From: Neoarius graeffei
Lineage: Eukaryota; Chordata; Actinopteri; Siluriformes; Ariidae
DNA length: 64,000 nucleotides
Assembly: GCF_027579695.1 (NCBI RefSeq)
Contig: NC_083574.1
Span: forward strand, 47,004,559 to 47,068,558
Direction of reading: 5' to 3'
Below, piece by piece: positions 52,467-63,115 of the stretch. Both the position numbers and the translations under genes were made by a program. A model generated the notes under the pieces. The model was not told the DNA's origin and ran no database searches. It saw only the letters and a list, made by a program, of their open reading frames with translations. Numbering within the stretch: the first letter of the stretch is position 1; each line of letters opens with the position of its first letter.

Positions 52467-54071
52467 CAACCCCGATTCCAAAAAAGTTGGGACAAAGTAC
52501 AAATTGTAAATAAAAACGGAATGCAATAATTTACAAATCTCAAAAACTGATATTGTATTCACAATAGAACATAGACAACATATCAAATGTCGAAAGTGAG
52601 ACATTTTGAAATTTCATGCCAAATATTGGCTCATTTGAAATTTCATGACAGCAACACATCTCAAAAAAGTTGGGACAGGGGCAATAAGAGGCTGGAAAAG
52701 TTAAAGGTAGAAAAAAGGAACAGCTGGAGGACCAAATTGCAACTCATTAGGTCAATTGGCAATAGGTTGTTAACATGACTGGGTATAAAAAGAGCATCTT
52801 GGAGTGGCAGCGGCTCTCAGAAGTAAAGATGGGAAGAGAATCACCAATCCCCCTAATTCTGCGCCGATAAATAGTGGAGCAATATCAGAAAGGAGTTCGA
52901 CAGTGTAAAATTGCAAAGAGTTTGAACATATCATCATCTACAGTGCATAATATCATCAAAAGATTCAGAGAATCTGGAAGAATCTCTGTGCGTAAGGGTC
53001 AAGGCCGGAAAACCATACTGGGTGCCCGTGATCTTCGGGCCCTTAGACGGCACTGCATCACATACAGGCATGCTTCTGTATTGGAAATCACAAAATGGGC
53101 TCAGGAATATTTCCAGAGAACATTATCTGTGAACACAATTCACCGTGCCATCCACCGTTGCCAGCTAAAACTCTATAGTTCAAAGAAGAAGCCGTATCTA
53201 AACATGATCCAGAAGTGCAGACGTCTTCTCTGGGCCAAGGCTCATTTAAAATGGACTGTGGCAAAGTGGAAAACTGTTCTGTGGTCAGACGAATCAAAAT
53301 TTGAATTTCTTTATGGAAATCAGGGACGCCGTGTCATTCGGACTAAAGAGGAGAAGGACGACCCAAGTTGTTATCAGCGCTCAGTTCAGAAGCCTGCATC
53401 TCTGATGGTATGGGGTTGCATTAGTGCGTGTGGCATGGGCAGCTTACACATCTGGAAAGACACCATCAATGCTGAAAGGTATATCCAGGTTCTAGAGCAA
53501 CATATGCTCCCATCCAGACGACGTCTCTTTCAGGGAAGACCTTCCATTTTCCAACATGACAATGCCAAACCACATACTGCATCAATTACAGCATCATGGC
53601 TGCGTAGAAGAAGGGTCCGGGTACTGAACTGGCCAGCCTGCAGTCCAGATCTTTCACCCATAGAAAACATTTGGCGCATCATAAAACAGAAGATACGACA
53701 AAAAAGACCTAAGACAGTTGAACAACTAGGATCCTACATTAGACAAGAATGGGTTAACATTCCTATCCCTAAACTTGAGCAACTTGTCTCCTCAGTCCCC
53801 AGACGTTTACAGACTGTTGTAAAGAGAAAAGGGGATGTCTCACAGTGGTAAACATGGCCTTGTCCCAACTTTTTTGAGCTGTGTTGTTGTCATGAAATTT
53901 AAAATCACCTAATTTTTCTCTTTAAATGATACATTTTCTCAGTTTAAACATTTGATATGTCATCTATGTTCTATTCTGAATAAAATATAGAGTTCTGAAA
54001 CTTCCACATCATTGCATTCCGTTTTTATTTACAATTTGTACTTTGTCCCAACTTTTTTGGAATCGGGGTTG
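52467..54071 (+). mobile_element. Tc1-like transposon, 1,605 bp (copy 2, near intact)
   Basis: CAACCCCGATTCCAAAAAAG and its complement CTTTTTTGGAATCGGGGTTG are the ends, each next to TA (52465-52466 and 54072-54073). A second TTGGGACA block recurs inside. The + strand transposase fills 52775-53851. Confidence 0.92.
52775..53851 (+). pseudogene. Tc1-type transposase, one premature stop
   Basis: The ATG at 52775 opens MTGYKKSILEWQRLSEVKMG. A TAA at about 52868-52870 replaces the CAA (Gln) of the copy at 18591-20180. From 52874 the frame is open for 325 residues to TAA. The N-terminal region holds the paired helix-turn-helix ([20 protein letters not shown]) and a GRKT basic motif. The catalytic triad is D in WSDESKFE, D in HDNAKPH and E in SPIENIW, with 34 residues between the last two (DD34E). 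One base change separates it from a full-length frame of about 358 codons. A shorter product from the ATG at 52874 would lack the first part of the DNA-binding region. Confidence 0.85.
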
Positions 54072-54204
54072 TAAATTGTAGGTAGGCCTTTTGATATTAT
54101 TAATAATATTAATAATAATTGTGTGCAGCACTTAATAAAGGTCAAATAAATAGGCCTATAAAATAAATACATTTAAAAAAAACAGTGAAATTATAATAAT
54201 ATGA

Positions 54205-54825
54205 TCAATAGATCATCAGTTGTGCTGTGTCCTGCATGTCATTGCTCTCATCCATGGCCAAAGCAAAAAACTCGAATTCTGACGCTCTCTCATTCAGCTG
54301 GTCATACACGTTGTCCCCCAAATCTTCGGTTCGCCTGGTCATAGTAGGTGCGGAGAGACTCACCGTGTTGAGCGCATCCTTCTTGTCGGGACACACCTCC
54401 TCGGCCACAGCAAGCATGCATACTTTAACAAAGTCCCCATCAGTAAACGGCTTTCCATGGGTAGCTAGTAGGTGAGCTACCTTATAGCTAGCTCGGACAG
54501 CAGCCTGGTTGATCTGGGTTTGGCGAAGGAATACATTCTGTTGTGCAGCCAGTCTGCATTTCATCCTCTGAATCCTGTCTTCTCTTGTTTGCCCTCGCAA
54601 ACTAGCATACTCTTTGTGACGGGTTTCGTAGTGACGACGCAGATTATATTCTTTGAAAACCAACACACTTTCTTTACATACAAGACAAACTGCATGGTCC
54701 TTACACCAAATGAAAAAATAATCGGTGGTCCACTGTTCTTTAAAAACTCTGCACTCTCTGTCAACTTTTCGCTGACCGCTAGCCATTTTGCTGTCCTGAA
54801 CACTGACAGTTCTCTGCGCGTGCAC
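54205..54825 (-). pseudogene. hAT transposase N-terminal region with BED-type finger (truncated)
   Basis: On the - strand the frame reads MASGQRKVDRECRVFKEQWT from 54786 (an upstream ATG at 54825 is also in frame). It continues through CLVCKESVLVFKEYNLRRHY, ETRHKEY (C-x2-C...H-x4-H finger), GKPFTDGDFVKVCMLAVAEE and EFFALAMDESND. This matches the N-terminal third of GTF2IRD2/ZBED-like hAT transposases, where the ALAMDESND block contains the first catalytic Asp. Translation stops after DMQDTAQLMIY. The remaining catalytic and dimerisation regions are absent, so this is a deletion derivative. Confidence 0.75.
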
Positions 54826-56515
54826 TGCCTGTCACTGCTTAATCGCAAGCATATGACGAAAATTCGGAAAATATAAATAGTTAATTTTATAACTAAATAT
54901 CAATTTTAATTGATAAAATCAACAAAATACAAGATGCAGACATGTTATTATTTGCCAAAAAGCAATTTAAAAAAATAGGCCATAGGGCTGGTTCAAGTGG
55001 TGGGGGCCGAGGGGCTGGGGGGCCGGTCAAAGGGGGGTGGCGGGCTGGAGTCGGCCCGCGAGCCATAGTTTGATGACCCCTGATGTAGAGAATGAACAGT
55101 TTTGGACCCAATACTGACCCCTGGGGGACACCACAAGCAATGTCCAAGCATGAGGAAGTGTAATCTCCCAACTTCACAAACTGTCTCCTATCCCTTAAAT
55201 AACTTTTCACCCAGTGCAAAACTATCCCCCTGATCCCATACCGTTCCAGTTTATTGATTAATATATCATGATTGATTGTGTCGAAAGCTTTCTTGAGGTC
55301 GATGAATATTCCACTTGCGTACTGTTTGTGATCTATAGCGTTAGTGATTTCCTCAACTGATTCCATTCATGCCAGTGATGTTGAACTGTTTGATCTAAAT
55401 CCGTATTGACTATCAGAGAGTAATTTATGCTTATCCAGGAATTTGTCTAATCTGTTGTTGAATATTTTTTCTAGAATTTTTGAGAATTGTGGTAATAAAG
55501 AAACAGGCATATAGTTTGTGTAGTGGTGTCTAGCCCCAGTTTTATACAACGGCACAACTTTAGCTATTTTCATTTTGTTTGGAAATTTGCCAGTTTGGAA
55601 TGATAAGTTACAGATGAAAGTTAATGGTTTTGAAATTCCCTCAATAACCCTTTTCACAATTTTCATATCAATGTTATCACAATCAGTAGATGTTTTATGT
55701 TTACAGTTTTTTACAATATCAATTATTTCTTTTTCTTCCACTGCTGTGACAAACACTGAGCTTTGATTTCTATCTATAAGGTTATCATTCCAATCCTGCG
55801 ATGACGATGGATCAGGGATTTTTTCTGCCAGGTTTGGTCCAACACTTACAAAAAATGATTAAAACTATTAACTATATCATCTATATTGTCTATCTTAATG
55901 TTGTTATCTATAAAGTACTGAGGGTAACATTGTCTAGAGCCATTTTTGATTATATTATTTAATAAATCCCATATTCCTTTAATATTGTTTTTATTTTTAT
56001 TTAATATTTCATGATAGTATTCCTTTCTGCTAGCTCTAATAATATTGGTTAACTTATTTTTATATTTTTTATATTTATTCTCTGCCTCTTTAGTTTTCTG
56101 TTTTATGAATTCTCTATACAGCATATTTTTCTTTTTACAGGCATTTTGTAATCCCTTGGTGATCCATGGTCGATCCGTGTATTTATGTTTCCTGCTATAT
56201 TGTTTAATTGGACAATTTTTGTTATATAGTGATGCAAATATCCTCAAAAATGTTTCATATGCATTGTCAATATCATTATTCTTGTATATAGCATCCCAGT
56301 TTTGCACTAGCAAGTCATTCTTAAATGCATTCATGTTTTCCTCTGTCCTCAGTTGTCTATATATTGGTCTTGTATCTGGATGATTTCCTTTAAAATTGCC
56401 GTCATAAACTGTAAAAACTGGTAGGTGGTCACTGATGTCAATGATAAGTAATCTGCTCACAGTATTGTTTTCAATGTCATTAGTGAATATGTTGTCGATT
56501 TAATGTGGAACTATA

Positions 56516-57020
56516 TAGAGTTGAGCCGGATACTCGGCTGAAACGAGTATCCGGTATGGATAAAGCACTTTTGCCGAGTATGAGTATTATACGAGTAGTA
56601 CGAGTCAATATCTGTGCTCGGCCTGAATGAAAATCCTCACACAGCGTTACAGCACCCCTCCCCTACACACACCGCTCTGCTCACTCACACAGAGAACAGC
56701 TCTCTGTCTCTCCCTCAGTCACTCAGGTTCGCGGCTCTTTTCTGTTAATGTTTCGGGTTTCTTCAGCTTCAAGTTTGTTTTTATTTCAGTTTGTACTTAC
56801 TTATAACCAGTAGAGTTCTGGTAAACGTGGGCTCATTCAGATGTGGTGCTTGGTAAAAAGCGACTCGCGTTGTGTCTCTGCCTGTCGGAGATTTTTTTTC
56901 TTTTTTTAACCGTTGGTTAAAAACAGTTTTTTTTTACTTCACGCATTGAGTGTCTGACACTTTCTTGCTGTAATTCATGTAAAAATAAAGGTAGTAGTGG
57001 TATAAGTAATACAAATTAAG

Positions 57021-57057
<37 letters not shown>

Positions 57058-57205
57058 CTCTCTCTCTCTCTCTCTCTGCTGGTCGTCAGAGTTTTTTGTT
57101 TTTTTTTAAACCGGCAGTTGGCTCTAACCAGTTTTATTTTACTTCACGCACTGAGTGTCTGACACTTTCTAGGTAGTAGTGGTATAAATAATATTACAAA
57201 TTAAG

Positions 57206-57243
<38 letters not shown>

Positions 57244-57718
57244 GGTGTGGAAATAAAAAAAATAAAAAAAGAACCAAAAAAAAAAAAATCACACTGATCA
57301 TAAAAAAATTAAAAGTTAAAAAAAGAAAGTTATGTTGAGTATGAAAACTCTTGTTCATTACATTTCATTTCATAATTGCAACCGCATGTGTTGTATTCAT
57401 TGTTGCAAAACTTGTTCTGTAAATAGTTCGTTTGCTCTCGTGATCAAAACCATTGATCTGAAGCTCAGTGCTGATGCTGTCCTGTAAATAGTTTTCTAAT
57501 CAGCAATAAATATAACAATTTCTGATCAACCCATATCAATTGCATGCTTAAAATAACATACTGGTTAAAGCCCCGCCCGTTTCAAGACAACCAGACCCAC
57601 TTCCGGGTTAAATCCCGCCCACTTCTGGGTTAGGCCCCGCCCACTCCGAGTACGGATACGGATACAGATAATTCATATGGTTAACAGATACAGATAATGC
57701 TGTACTCGCTCATCCCTA
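56516..57718. mobile_element. hAT element, 1.2 kb, TSD GAACTATA, inside the LINE
   Basis: TAGAGTTGAGCCGGATACTC at the left and GCTCATCCCTA at the right (TAGRGWTGAGC inverted). GAACTATA is exact at 56508-56515 and 57719-57726. Subterminal GAGTATCCGGTATGG and CGAGTACGGATACGG are inverted relatives. It contains two CA repeats and a duplicated block (CACTGAGTGTCTGACACTTT, near 56944 and 57148). No transposase. Confidence 0.9.
57022..57242. repeat. (CA)n(CT)n and (CA)n microsatellites
   Basis: CA/CT run at 57023-57077 and CA run at 57207-57241, each after an AATTAAGCTACACACA block, part of an internal duplication of about 185 bp. Confidence 0.85.
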
Positions 57719-58554
57719 GAACTATATGATGTGATTCTGCTAGGTTTGGTGATTTTTGGATAAAGACTCATACTATACATTGTATGAATGAATTCGTCAG
57801 TCATTTTATGCTTCTTAGGATTTAAAAGGACAATATTAAGATCACCACAGATGAAAATAACTTTCTGATTCATCCTCGAAAAGATGCCTCAATCCAGTCT
57901 TTAAATAAGTCCATACTAGAACCTGGTGTTCTATATATACAGCTGATTATTACATTATTGTTTTTTTCTGTACAGATTTCAATAGTTATACATTCTAACA
58001 GATTGTCAATTGCAGTTGAAATATTTTCCAATATCCTATAATCTAAATTTTTGTCCACATATACAGCCACACCTCCTCCGCCTTTGCTCTTCCTGTTTAT
58101 ATAATTGAGTTCATATCCATCCATCTCAAAATCCATCCCCTTATCAGCATTGATCCAAGTTTCTGATATTGCAATAATTTTGAACGGTTTTGTAAACTAA
58201 CTTAAGTAGTCCTTAATGTTATTAAAGTTTGCATACATGCTTCTGCTGTTGAAATGGATTATGGATAATTTGTTGTCAGTTCTAATGGTCTGATTGTACT
58301 GTTCGTTTGTATAATAATAGCAGTTGTCATTAATATTGAAAAAGAAGTTGTTGTCCGGATCTATATCGTTTTCTACATCCAGTAAATTATAATCGGAATA
58401 TTGAAAGGTTTTTAGCTCCATATTGTTATGATCAGGAATCCTTTGAGATGTGCCATCATTAACTCCAGATACAGGTGAATGAGTTATTTCCGACGATGTC
58501 ATGGTTGTGTGCTGTGAAATGAGTCATCATGCCTTACAGTCCAGTTTATGGTGA

Positions 58555-59277
58555 TTATTGGTACCTGTCCAGATCCTCCATGGTCTTGGTGATCACAACC
58601 TTGGATTGCTCTGGCGTTCCATTAAGCTTAATGAATATTTTACAATTATTGGTCCATGTCCATGTACTGGTCCATGTCCAGATTGGTCCAATCTTTCCCT
58701 GTCTTTTCAAGTTGCGTGCCTTTCTTGCAATGTCAGAGTTTCGTTTTATGAGATGCTTATTTATGAAGACGTCTGTCCCTTTCAATTTCCTTCCCTGTTT
58801 CAGCAGTACAGTCTTGTATTTTCTGTTTATGAATCTCATGACTACAGCCGGTGTATTTCTGTCATTTCTCCGGGGCAAAGTATGGCATGCCTCCACGGTG
58901 TTTAAATCCACTTCAACGCCCTTTGAGTGGAGGAAAGCAGCCACCTGTTGCTCTGTCAATCTGTCATCCTGCTCACCGGGCTCCACCCCGTTGTCAGTGG
59001 TCACTGCCCGGGCATATGACCGGGGTTTGATGTGGAGCCCGGTGATAATCACATCCTTGATCCTGGAGTACTGCTCCAGATCCACCACTCTGTTCTCCAG
59101 TTCCGCCAGACGCCGGTCTTTCTCGGCATTCTGGATCCGGAGAGCCTTCACCTCCTCCACCAGCTCCAGGATGCCTTTCTGCTGCTGTTTAACAGCAGAA
59201 ATCTCCTTAATCAAAAACTCGAGGGTCGTCTTGAATTCCTCGCCCTCCTCTGCTGTCATTGCCCTCTTCGGCGGCAT
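58555..59277 (-). pseudogene. LINE ORF1 protein (coiled coil plus RNA-binding-like region)
   Basis: A 240-residue open frame on the - strand starts MPPKRAMTAEEGEEFKTTLE. Residues about 10-75 have regular hydrophobic spacing (ILELVEEVKALRIQNAEKDR, then LAELENRVVDLEQYSR), a coiled coil for trimer or dimer formation. KDVIITGLHIKPRSYARAV begins an RRM-like fold, and NTPAVVMRFINRKYKTVLLK follows. The short repeat WTWTSTWTWTN near the C-terminus looks like a small internal expansion. Such ORF1 proteins bind LINE RNA. The frame is open, but the element's ORF2 is broken. Confidence 0.75.
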
Positions 59278-59483
59278 GCTGCTGCTAGGTAACGCTGCCC
59301 AACGCCGGGTCAGCTATTTGCCTAGCCCCGGCTAGTTAGTTTGCAAACTAGCCAATTATCGTGCAAATCCAAGTTCCAAATCAGTGTCGTAAACCAGGCA
59401 CTGTCCACTGGCCAAAATCCAAAATCACTAGTCGAGAATCAGTAGTCAAATTAACTTAAAAATATAATCCGAAGCCAAGCACC

Positions 59484-59869
59484 ATCTCATCTCACCTCAT
59501 CTCATCTCATTATCTGTAGCCGCAGAACATTATCTGTAGTCGCAGGCAAGCTGGAGCCTATCTCAGCTGACTATGGGCGAAAGGCGGGATACACCCTGGA
59601 CAAGTCGCCAGGTCATCACAGGGCTGACACAAAGACACAGACAACCATTCACACTCACATTCACACCTACAGTCAATTTAGAGTCACCAGTTAAGCTAAC
59701 CTGCATGTCTTTGGACTGTGGGGGAAACCGGAGCACCTGGAGGAAACCCACGCGGACACGGGGAGAACATGCAAACTCCGCACAGAAAGGCCCTCGCCGG
59801 CCATGGGGCTCGAACCCGGACCTTCTTGCTGTGAGGCGATAGCGCTAACTACTACACCACCATGCCGCC
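59484..59869 (-). repeat. tRNA-derived SINE, reverse
   Basis: AGCCAAGCACC on the left and AGCCGAGCACC on the right are a near-exact duplication. Internal GCCGCAGAACATTATCTGTAG shows a small local repeat. Confidence 0.85.
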
Positions 59870-59894
59870 AGCCGAGCACCAAACACGTTTAATT

Positions 59895-60090
59895 AATGGC
59901 TCTAAATTGACTGTAGGTGTGAATGAGTGTGTGAATGGTTGTCTGTGTCTATGTGTCAGCCCTGCGATGACCTGGCGACTTGTCCAGGGTATATCCCACT
60001 TCTCGCTCATCGTCAGCTGGGATAGGCTCCAGCTTGCTTGCATCCCTGTAGAACAGGATAAGCGGCTAGAGATAATGGATGGATGGATAT
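59895..60090 (+). repeat. tRNA-derived SINE, 3' half
   Basis: Starts within the body at AATGGCTCTAAATTGACTGT and ends GATAATGGATGGATGG, the GGATGG-tailed variant as at 42435. Confidence 0.8.
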
Positions 60091-60690
60091 TATACTTAGA
60101 CAAAACATCATAGAAAAGCCAATGACACAGTTGAAAGTGTTGTTTTACATTTTATATCTAATCACTAATTTCTGTGAACTTATTTCACCCCGCAAACCAC
60201 ATATCATGACACAAAACTAACTAACTAAATATAATTGTCGTGGCAGAAGTGTTCGTTGTCTTTTCTGATGTTTTGACAGGACTAACCGGACTGTGACTGC
60301 GCAGTATTATTGACTTGAATCGGTCTGCGTAAATTGAACGCACCTATAAACGCCTCGATGTTGTGTCACGTGACTTCTAGCAGTGTTGTTGAGAGACCAA
60401 CATGGCGCAGGTGGATTAGTGCTGCTTGACGATTTGGAAGAAGACAACCAGAGGGATAAAAATTATTTCTTTTTTTGGAAAAGCTCGATCTTGTACAATG
60501 CAAGGGTGAAATGGTCTCAATCTTGATTTGGATCACTTCTACTGCTTCGTTGATGACTAAAAGGCGACCAGGACGCAGGAATACTTTCAACGCCATTCAT
60601 AAACATTTCTATAGGACTTCAAATCCCTGAGTGTTGTTGTTGTTGGATATTTAAAACAATTGCTTACAGCAGAGCATCGCTGGTAAAGTG
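60091..60690. other. Probable promoter/5' UTR region of the exon at 60694
   Basis: Contains ACTGTGACTGCGCAGT and GTTGTGTCACGTGACTT (CACGTG E-box) at 60290-60380, then ACCAACATGGCGCAGG and a short frame that stops. No TATA box is convincing. Assignment to the downstream exon is inference. Confidence 0.3.
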
Positions 60691-60693
60691 AAA

Positions 60694-60747
60694 ATGAGCA
60701 GTGATTTACCTAAAGGCGTGGATAGATTCAAAGAGGAACACAGGAAG
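60694..60747 (+). CDS. Probable first coding exon of an unrecognised gene
   Basis: ATG at 60694 in the context AAGTGAAAATGAGC opens MSSDLPKGVDRFKEEHRK and stops at a good donor, AAG followed by GTAATG (60748), in phase 0. The 18 residues have ordinary coding composition, and the upstream region is promoter-like. I do not recognise the family; any further exons would be downstream of the intron starting at 60748, and I could not identify one before the window ends. It may be a false exon. Confidence 0.35.
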
Positions 60748-61023
60748 GTAATGAATAATCATTTAAGCTCTGTGCACATTGTGTGTGTGTGTGTGTGAGG
60801 GAGGGAGGGTTAACTTGTAGCACCAATCTTTATTCTGCTTCCACGTTAAAGGAATACAAATTACTACCATTTGCACAGAAATAATCCTGAAATATGTGTT
60901 TTTCTAGATTGTTCTAAACTATCACGTGTTTTCCTGCTAGCTTGGCTCGCCACATGGGAAGATGATGCTAATGCTACTCAGGCTTTCTTTTTAGCCAGTT
61001 AGTTACAACAGTGTATTCTTTCT

Positions 61024-61383
61024 CATCTCATCTCATTATCTCTAGCTGCTTTATCCTGTCCTACAGGGTCGCAGGCAAGCTGGAGCCTATCCCAGCTGAC
61101 TACGGGCGAAAGGCAGGGTACACCCTGGACAAGTCGCCAGGTCATCACAGGGCTGACAGACAATCATTCACATTCACACCTACGGTCAATTTAGAGTCAC
61201 CAGTTAACCTAACCTGCATGTCTTTGGACTGTGGAGGAAACCAGAGCACCCGGAGGAAACCCACGCGGACACGGGGAGAACATGCAAACCCCACACAGAA
61301 AGGCCCTCGCCGGCCACGGGGCTCGAACCCGGACCTTCTTGCTGTGAGGCGACAGCGCTAACCACTACACCACCGTGCCACCC
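61024..61383 (-). repeat. tRNA-derived SINE, reverse, in the putative intron
   Basis: Exact 12-bp duplication TGTATTCTTTCT at 61012-61023 and 61384-61395. Confidence 0.9.
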
Positions 61384-61449
61384 TGTATTCTTTCTGTCAT
61401 GTATATTTAATCCTTGTATATTCCAGAGCAATATGAGTGAGACTCACAC

Positions 61450-61955
61450 ACTCCTTTTCCACCAAATCAGTTCCAGGGCTGGTTCGGGGCTGGTGCTGGT
61501 TCACAACTCGTTCAACTTGCGAGCCAGTTGAGAACCAGTTTGCTTTTCCATAGCTCGCGGTGCTAAGCGGAGCCACGTCATTACGTCGCTGTATACGTCA
61601 GTTACGTCGCTACGTTTACATAAACCTTGGCGCGAATATCAAAGCAAAAACAACACGGAAGAAGAAGCAGCAGCAACAACAATAATAATGGATGACTTCG
61701 CGTTTGTACAGCTGCTGCTTCTCGGCGCTTAAAAATGGCGATCTTTCACGGTCTTATTGTTGTTGGTCTTAACTCCGCCCCCCGCTGACGTAAGCGGTTC
61801 TTTCCTCTGGCCCAGCAGAGTGTTGGTGCTAGCCTGGAACCGGTTTTTCTGGCCCCAGAGCCAGTTCTTTGTCAGTGGAAACAGAAAACCCGGTTCCAAA
61901 CTAAGCACTGGCTCCGAACCAGCCCTAGAACTGCTTTGGTGGAAAAGGGGCAACA
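61450..61955. mobile_element. TIR element, CCTTTTCCACCAAA family
   Basis: CCTTTTCCACCAAATCAGTT then CCAGGGCTGGTTCGG at the left; CGAACCAGCCCTAGAACTG then CTTTGGTGGAAAAGGGG at the right, inverted for about 35 bp. Internal CGTCATTACGTCGCTGTA and GGTTCCAAACTAAGCACTGG are part of this fish repeat style. No duplication fixed and no transposase. Confidence 0.7.
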
Positions 61956-62289
61956 GAGGAACTACTTCTTCTCTTTGTGTCTGTGTGAACATGAAAAATT
62001 CAACATCTAACGTAACTCAAGTTCAAGATCAAATCAGGGACACTGGATCTGTGAGGTGGCAACTGCACACTTCTGTCAGTTCATTAGAGGACAGGGTTTT
62101 CTTGGTCGGCCTATACAATGCGTGGAATATAGTATAATGTGCAGGATGTGTTCTATAATGTATCAAATATGTATATATTTGAGTGTGACTATGATTTGAT
62201 TTATTAGCTTTGCCATAGCAAGATCTGTATATGTACATACATTATGGCTGGGAAACCACTACAGCTTGCGCCAATTACAGTGGCCTAAT

Positions 62290-62465
62290 TGTACCAAATC
62301 TGCATGTTGTTGAACTGTGGGGGAAACCAGAGCACCCGGAGGAAACCCATGCAGATACGGGGAGAACATGCAAACTCCACACAGAAAGGCCCCTGTCGGC
62401 CGCAAGGTTCGAACCCAGGACCTTCTTGCTCGAGGCGACAGTGCTAACCACTACACCACACAGGA
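62290..62465 (-). repeat. Degenerate SINE fragment, reverse
   Basis: GTTGTTGAACTGTGGGGGAA, GAGAACATGCAAACTCCACA and a B-box complement GTTCGAACCCAGGACC. The 3' half is missing. Confidence 0.75.
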
Positions 62466-62503
62466 ATACAGTGTAGAATGCATATATTTTAAAGTGTGTT
62501 AGA

Positions 62504-62875
62504 ACATCCATCCATCCATTATCTGTGGCCATTTATCCTGTTCTACAGGGTTGCGGGCAAACTGGAGCCTATCCCAGCTAACTATGGGCAAGAGGCGGGT
62601 ACACCCTGGATAAGTGAACAGATCATCGCAGGGCTGACACAGAGACAAACCATTCATACTCGCATTCACACCTACGGTCAATTTAGAGCCACCAGTTAGC
62701 CTAACCTGCATGTTTTTGGACTGTGGGGGAAACCGGAGCACCCGGAGGAAACCCACACGGACACGGGGAGAACATGCAAACTCTGCACAGAAAGGCCCCC
62801 GTTGGCGACTGGGCTCGAACCCAGGACCTTTTTGCTGTGAGGTGACAGTGCTAACCACTACACCACCGTGCTGCA
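62504..62875 (-). repeat. tRNA-derived SINE, reverse
   Basis: CCATCCATCCATTATCTGTG tail, full body and head (ACTACACCACCGTGCTGCA). Flanks GTTAGAACAT and GTTATGGAACAT are a loose duplication. Confidence 0.85.
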
Positions 62876-63115
62876 GTTATGGAACATAGTGGAAGATTTG
62901 TTATAGACTATAGTGTAGTGTGTTTTATAGAACATAACATTAAATGTGTTCCAGAATATAGTGTAGAATGTGTTAGTGTGTAGAGTGTATTTGGAATATA
63001 GTGTAGTGTGTTTTATAGAACATTGTGTTACAGAATATGCTGTAGATTGTCATGTAATATAGTGTAGAATGTGTATGGAATCTAGTGTAGAATCTGTATT
63101 AGGGCAGTGGGCATG
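62876..63115. repeat. Degenerate short tandem repeat (TAGTGTAGAATGTG-like)
   Basis: Variants of GAATATAGTGTAGAATGTGT and TTTTATAGAACAT recur about every 40-60 bp. No coding signal. Confidence 0.6.

Larger units (their letters stand above)
51676..55082. mobile_element. hAT copy, 3.4 kb, TSD ATGTAGAG, inside the LINE
   Basis: It starts CAGGGGTCACCAAACTTTTT and ends CATAGTTTGATGACCCCTG. ATGTAGAG is at 51668-51675 and 55083-55090. Removing it rejoins LILYI with NDI...FADD of the LINE. GGGGGCCACATTGTCG near the left end and GTCGGCCCGCGAGCC at the right are the usual subterminal GC-rich text. It carries a transposase N-terminal exon (- strand), a SINE and a Tc1 copy. Confidence 0.9.
50774..59300 (-). 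mobile_element. CR1/L2-like LINE with ORF1 and ORF2, split by two hAT elements
   Basis: On the - strand ORF1 lies at 59277-58555. ORF2 runs from about 58502: endonuclease pieces LSIIHFNSRSMYANFNNIKD, KGGGGVAVYVDKNLDYRILE, and FICGDLNI; then ISDHLPVFTVYDG near 56440; an NTD-like stretch to 55846; RT motifs KVVPLYKTGARHHYTNYMPV, FIDLKKAFDTINHDILINKL and GVPQGSVLGPKLFILYI; the VLFADDTNI box at ~51650-51620; LNLNKTKFMLFGN; and a C-terminus ending GWDEH at 50782. hAT insertions lie at 51676-55082 and 56516-57718. Stops and frameshifts near 57870, 55850, 55365 and 51235 make it inactive. Confidence 0.85.

Noticed and set aside
58529-59335. 268-residue frame on the + strand
   Set aside because: It is antisense to LINE ORF1 on the - strand, whose coiled coil and RRM-like order is convincing.
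60366-60596. 76-residue - strand frame upstream of the exon at 60694
   Set aside because: No family motif, and it opposes the likely 5' UTR; regarded as chance.
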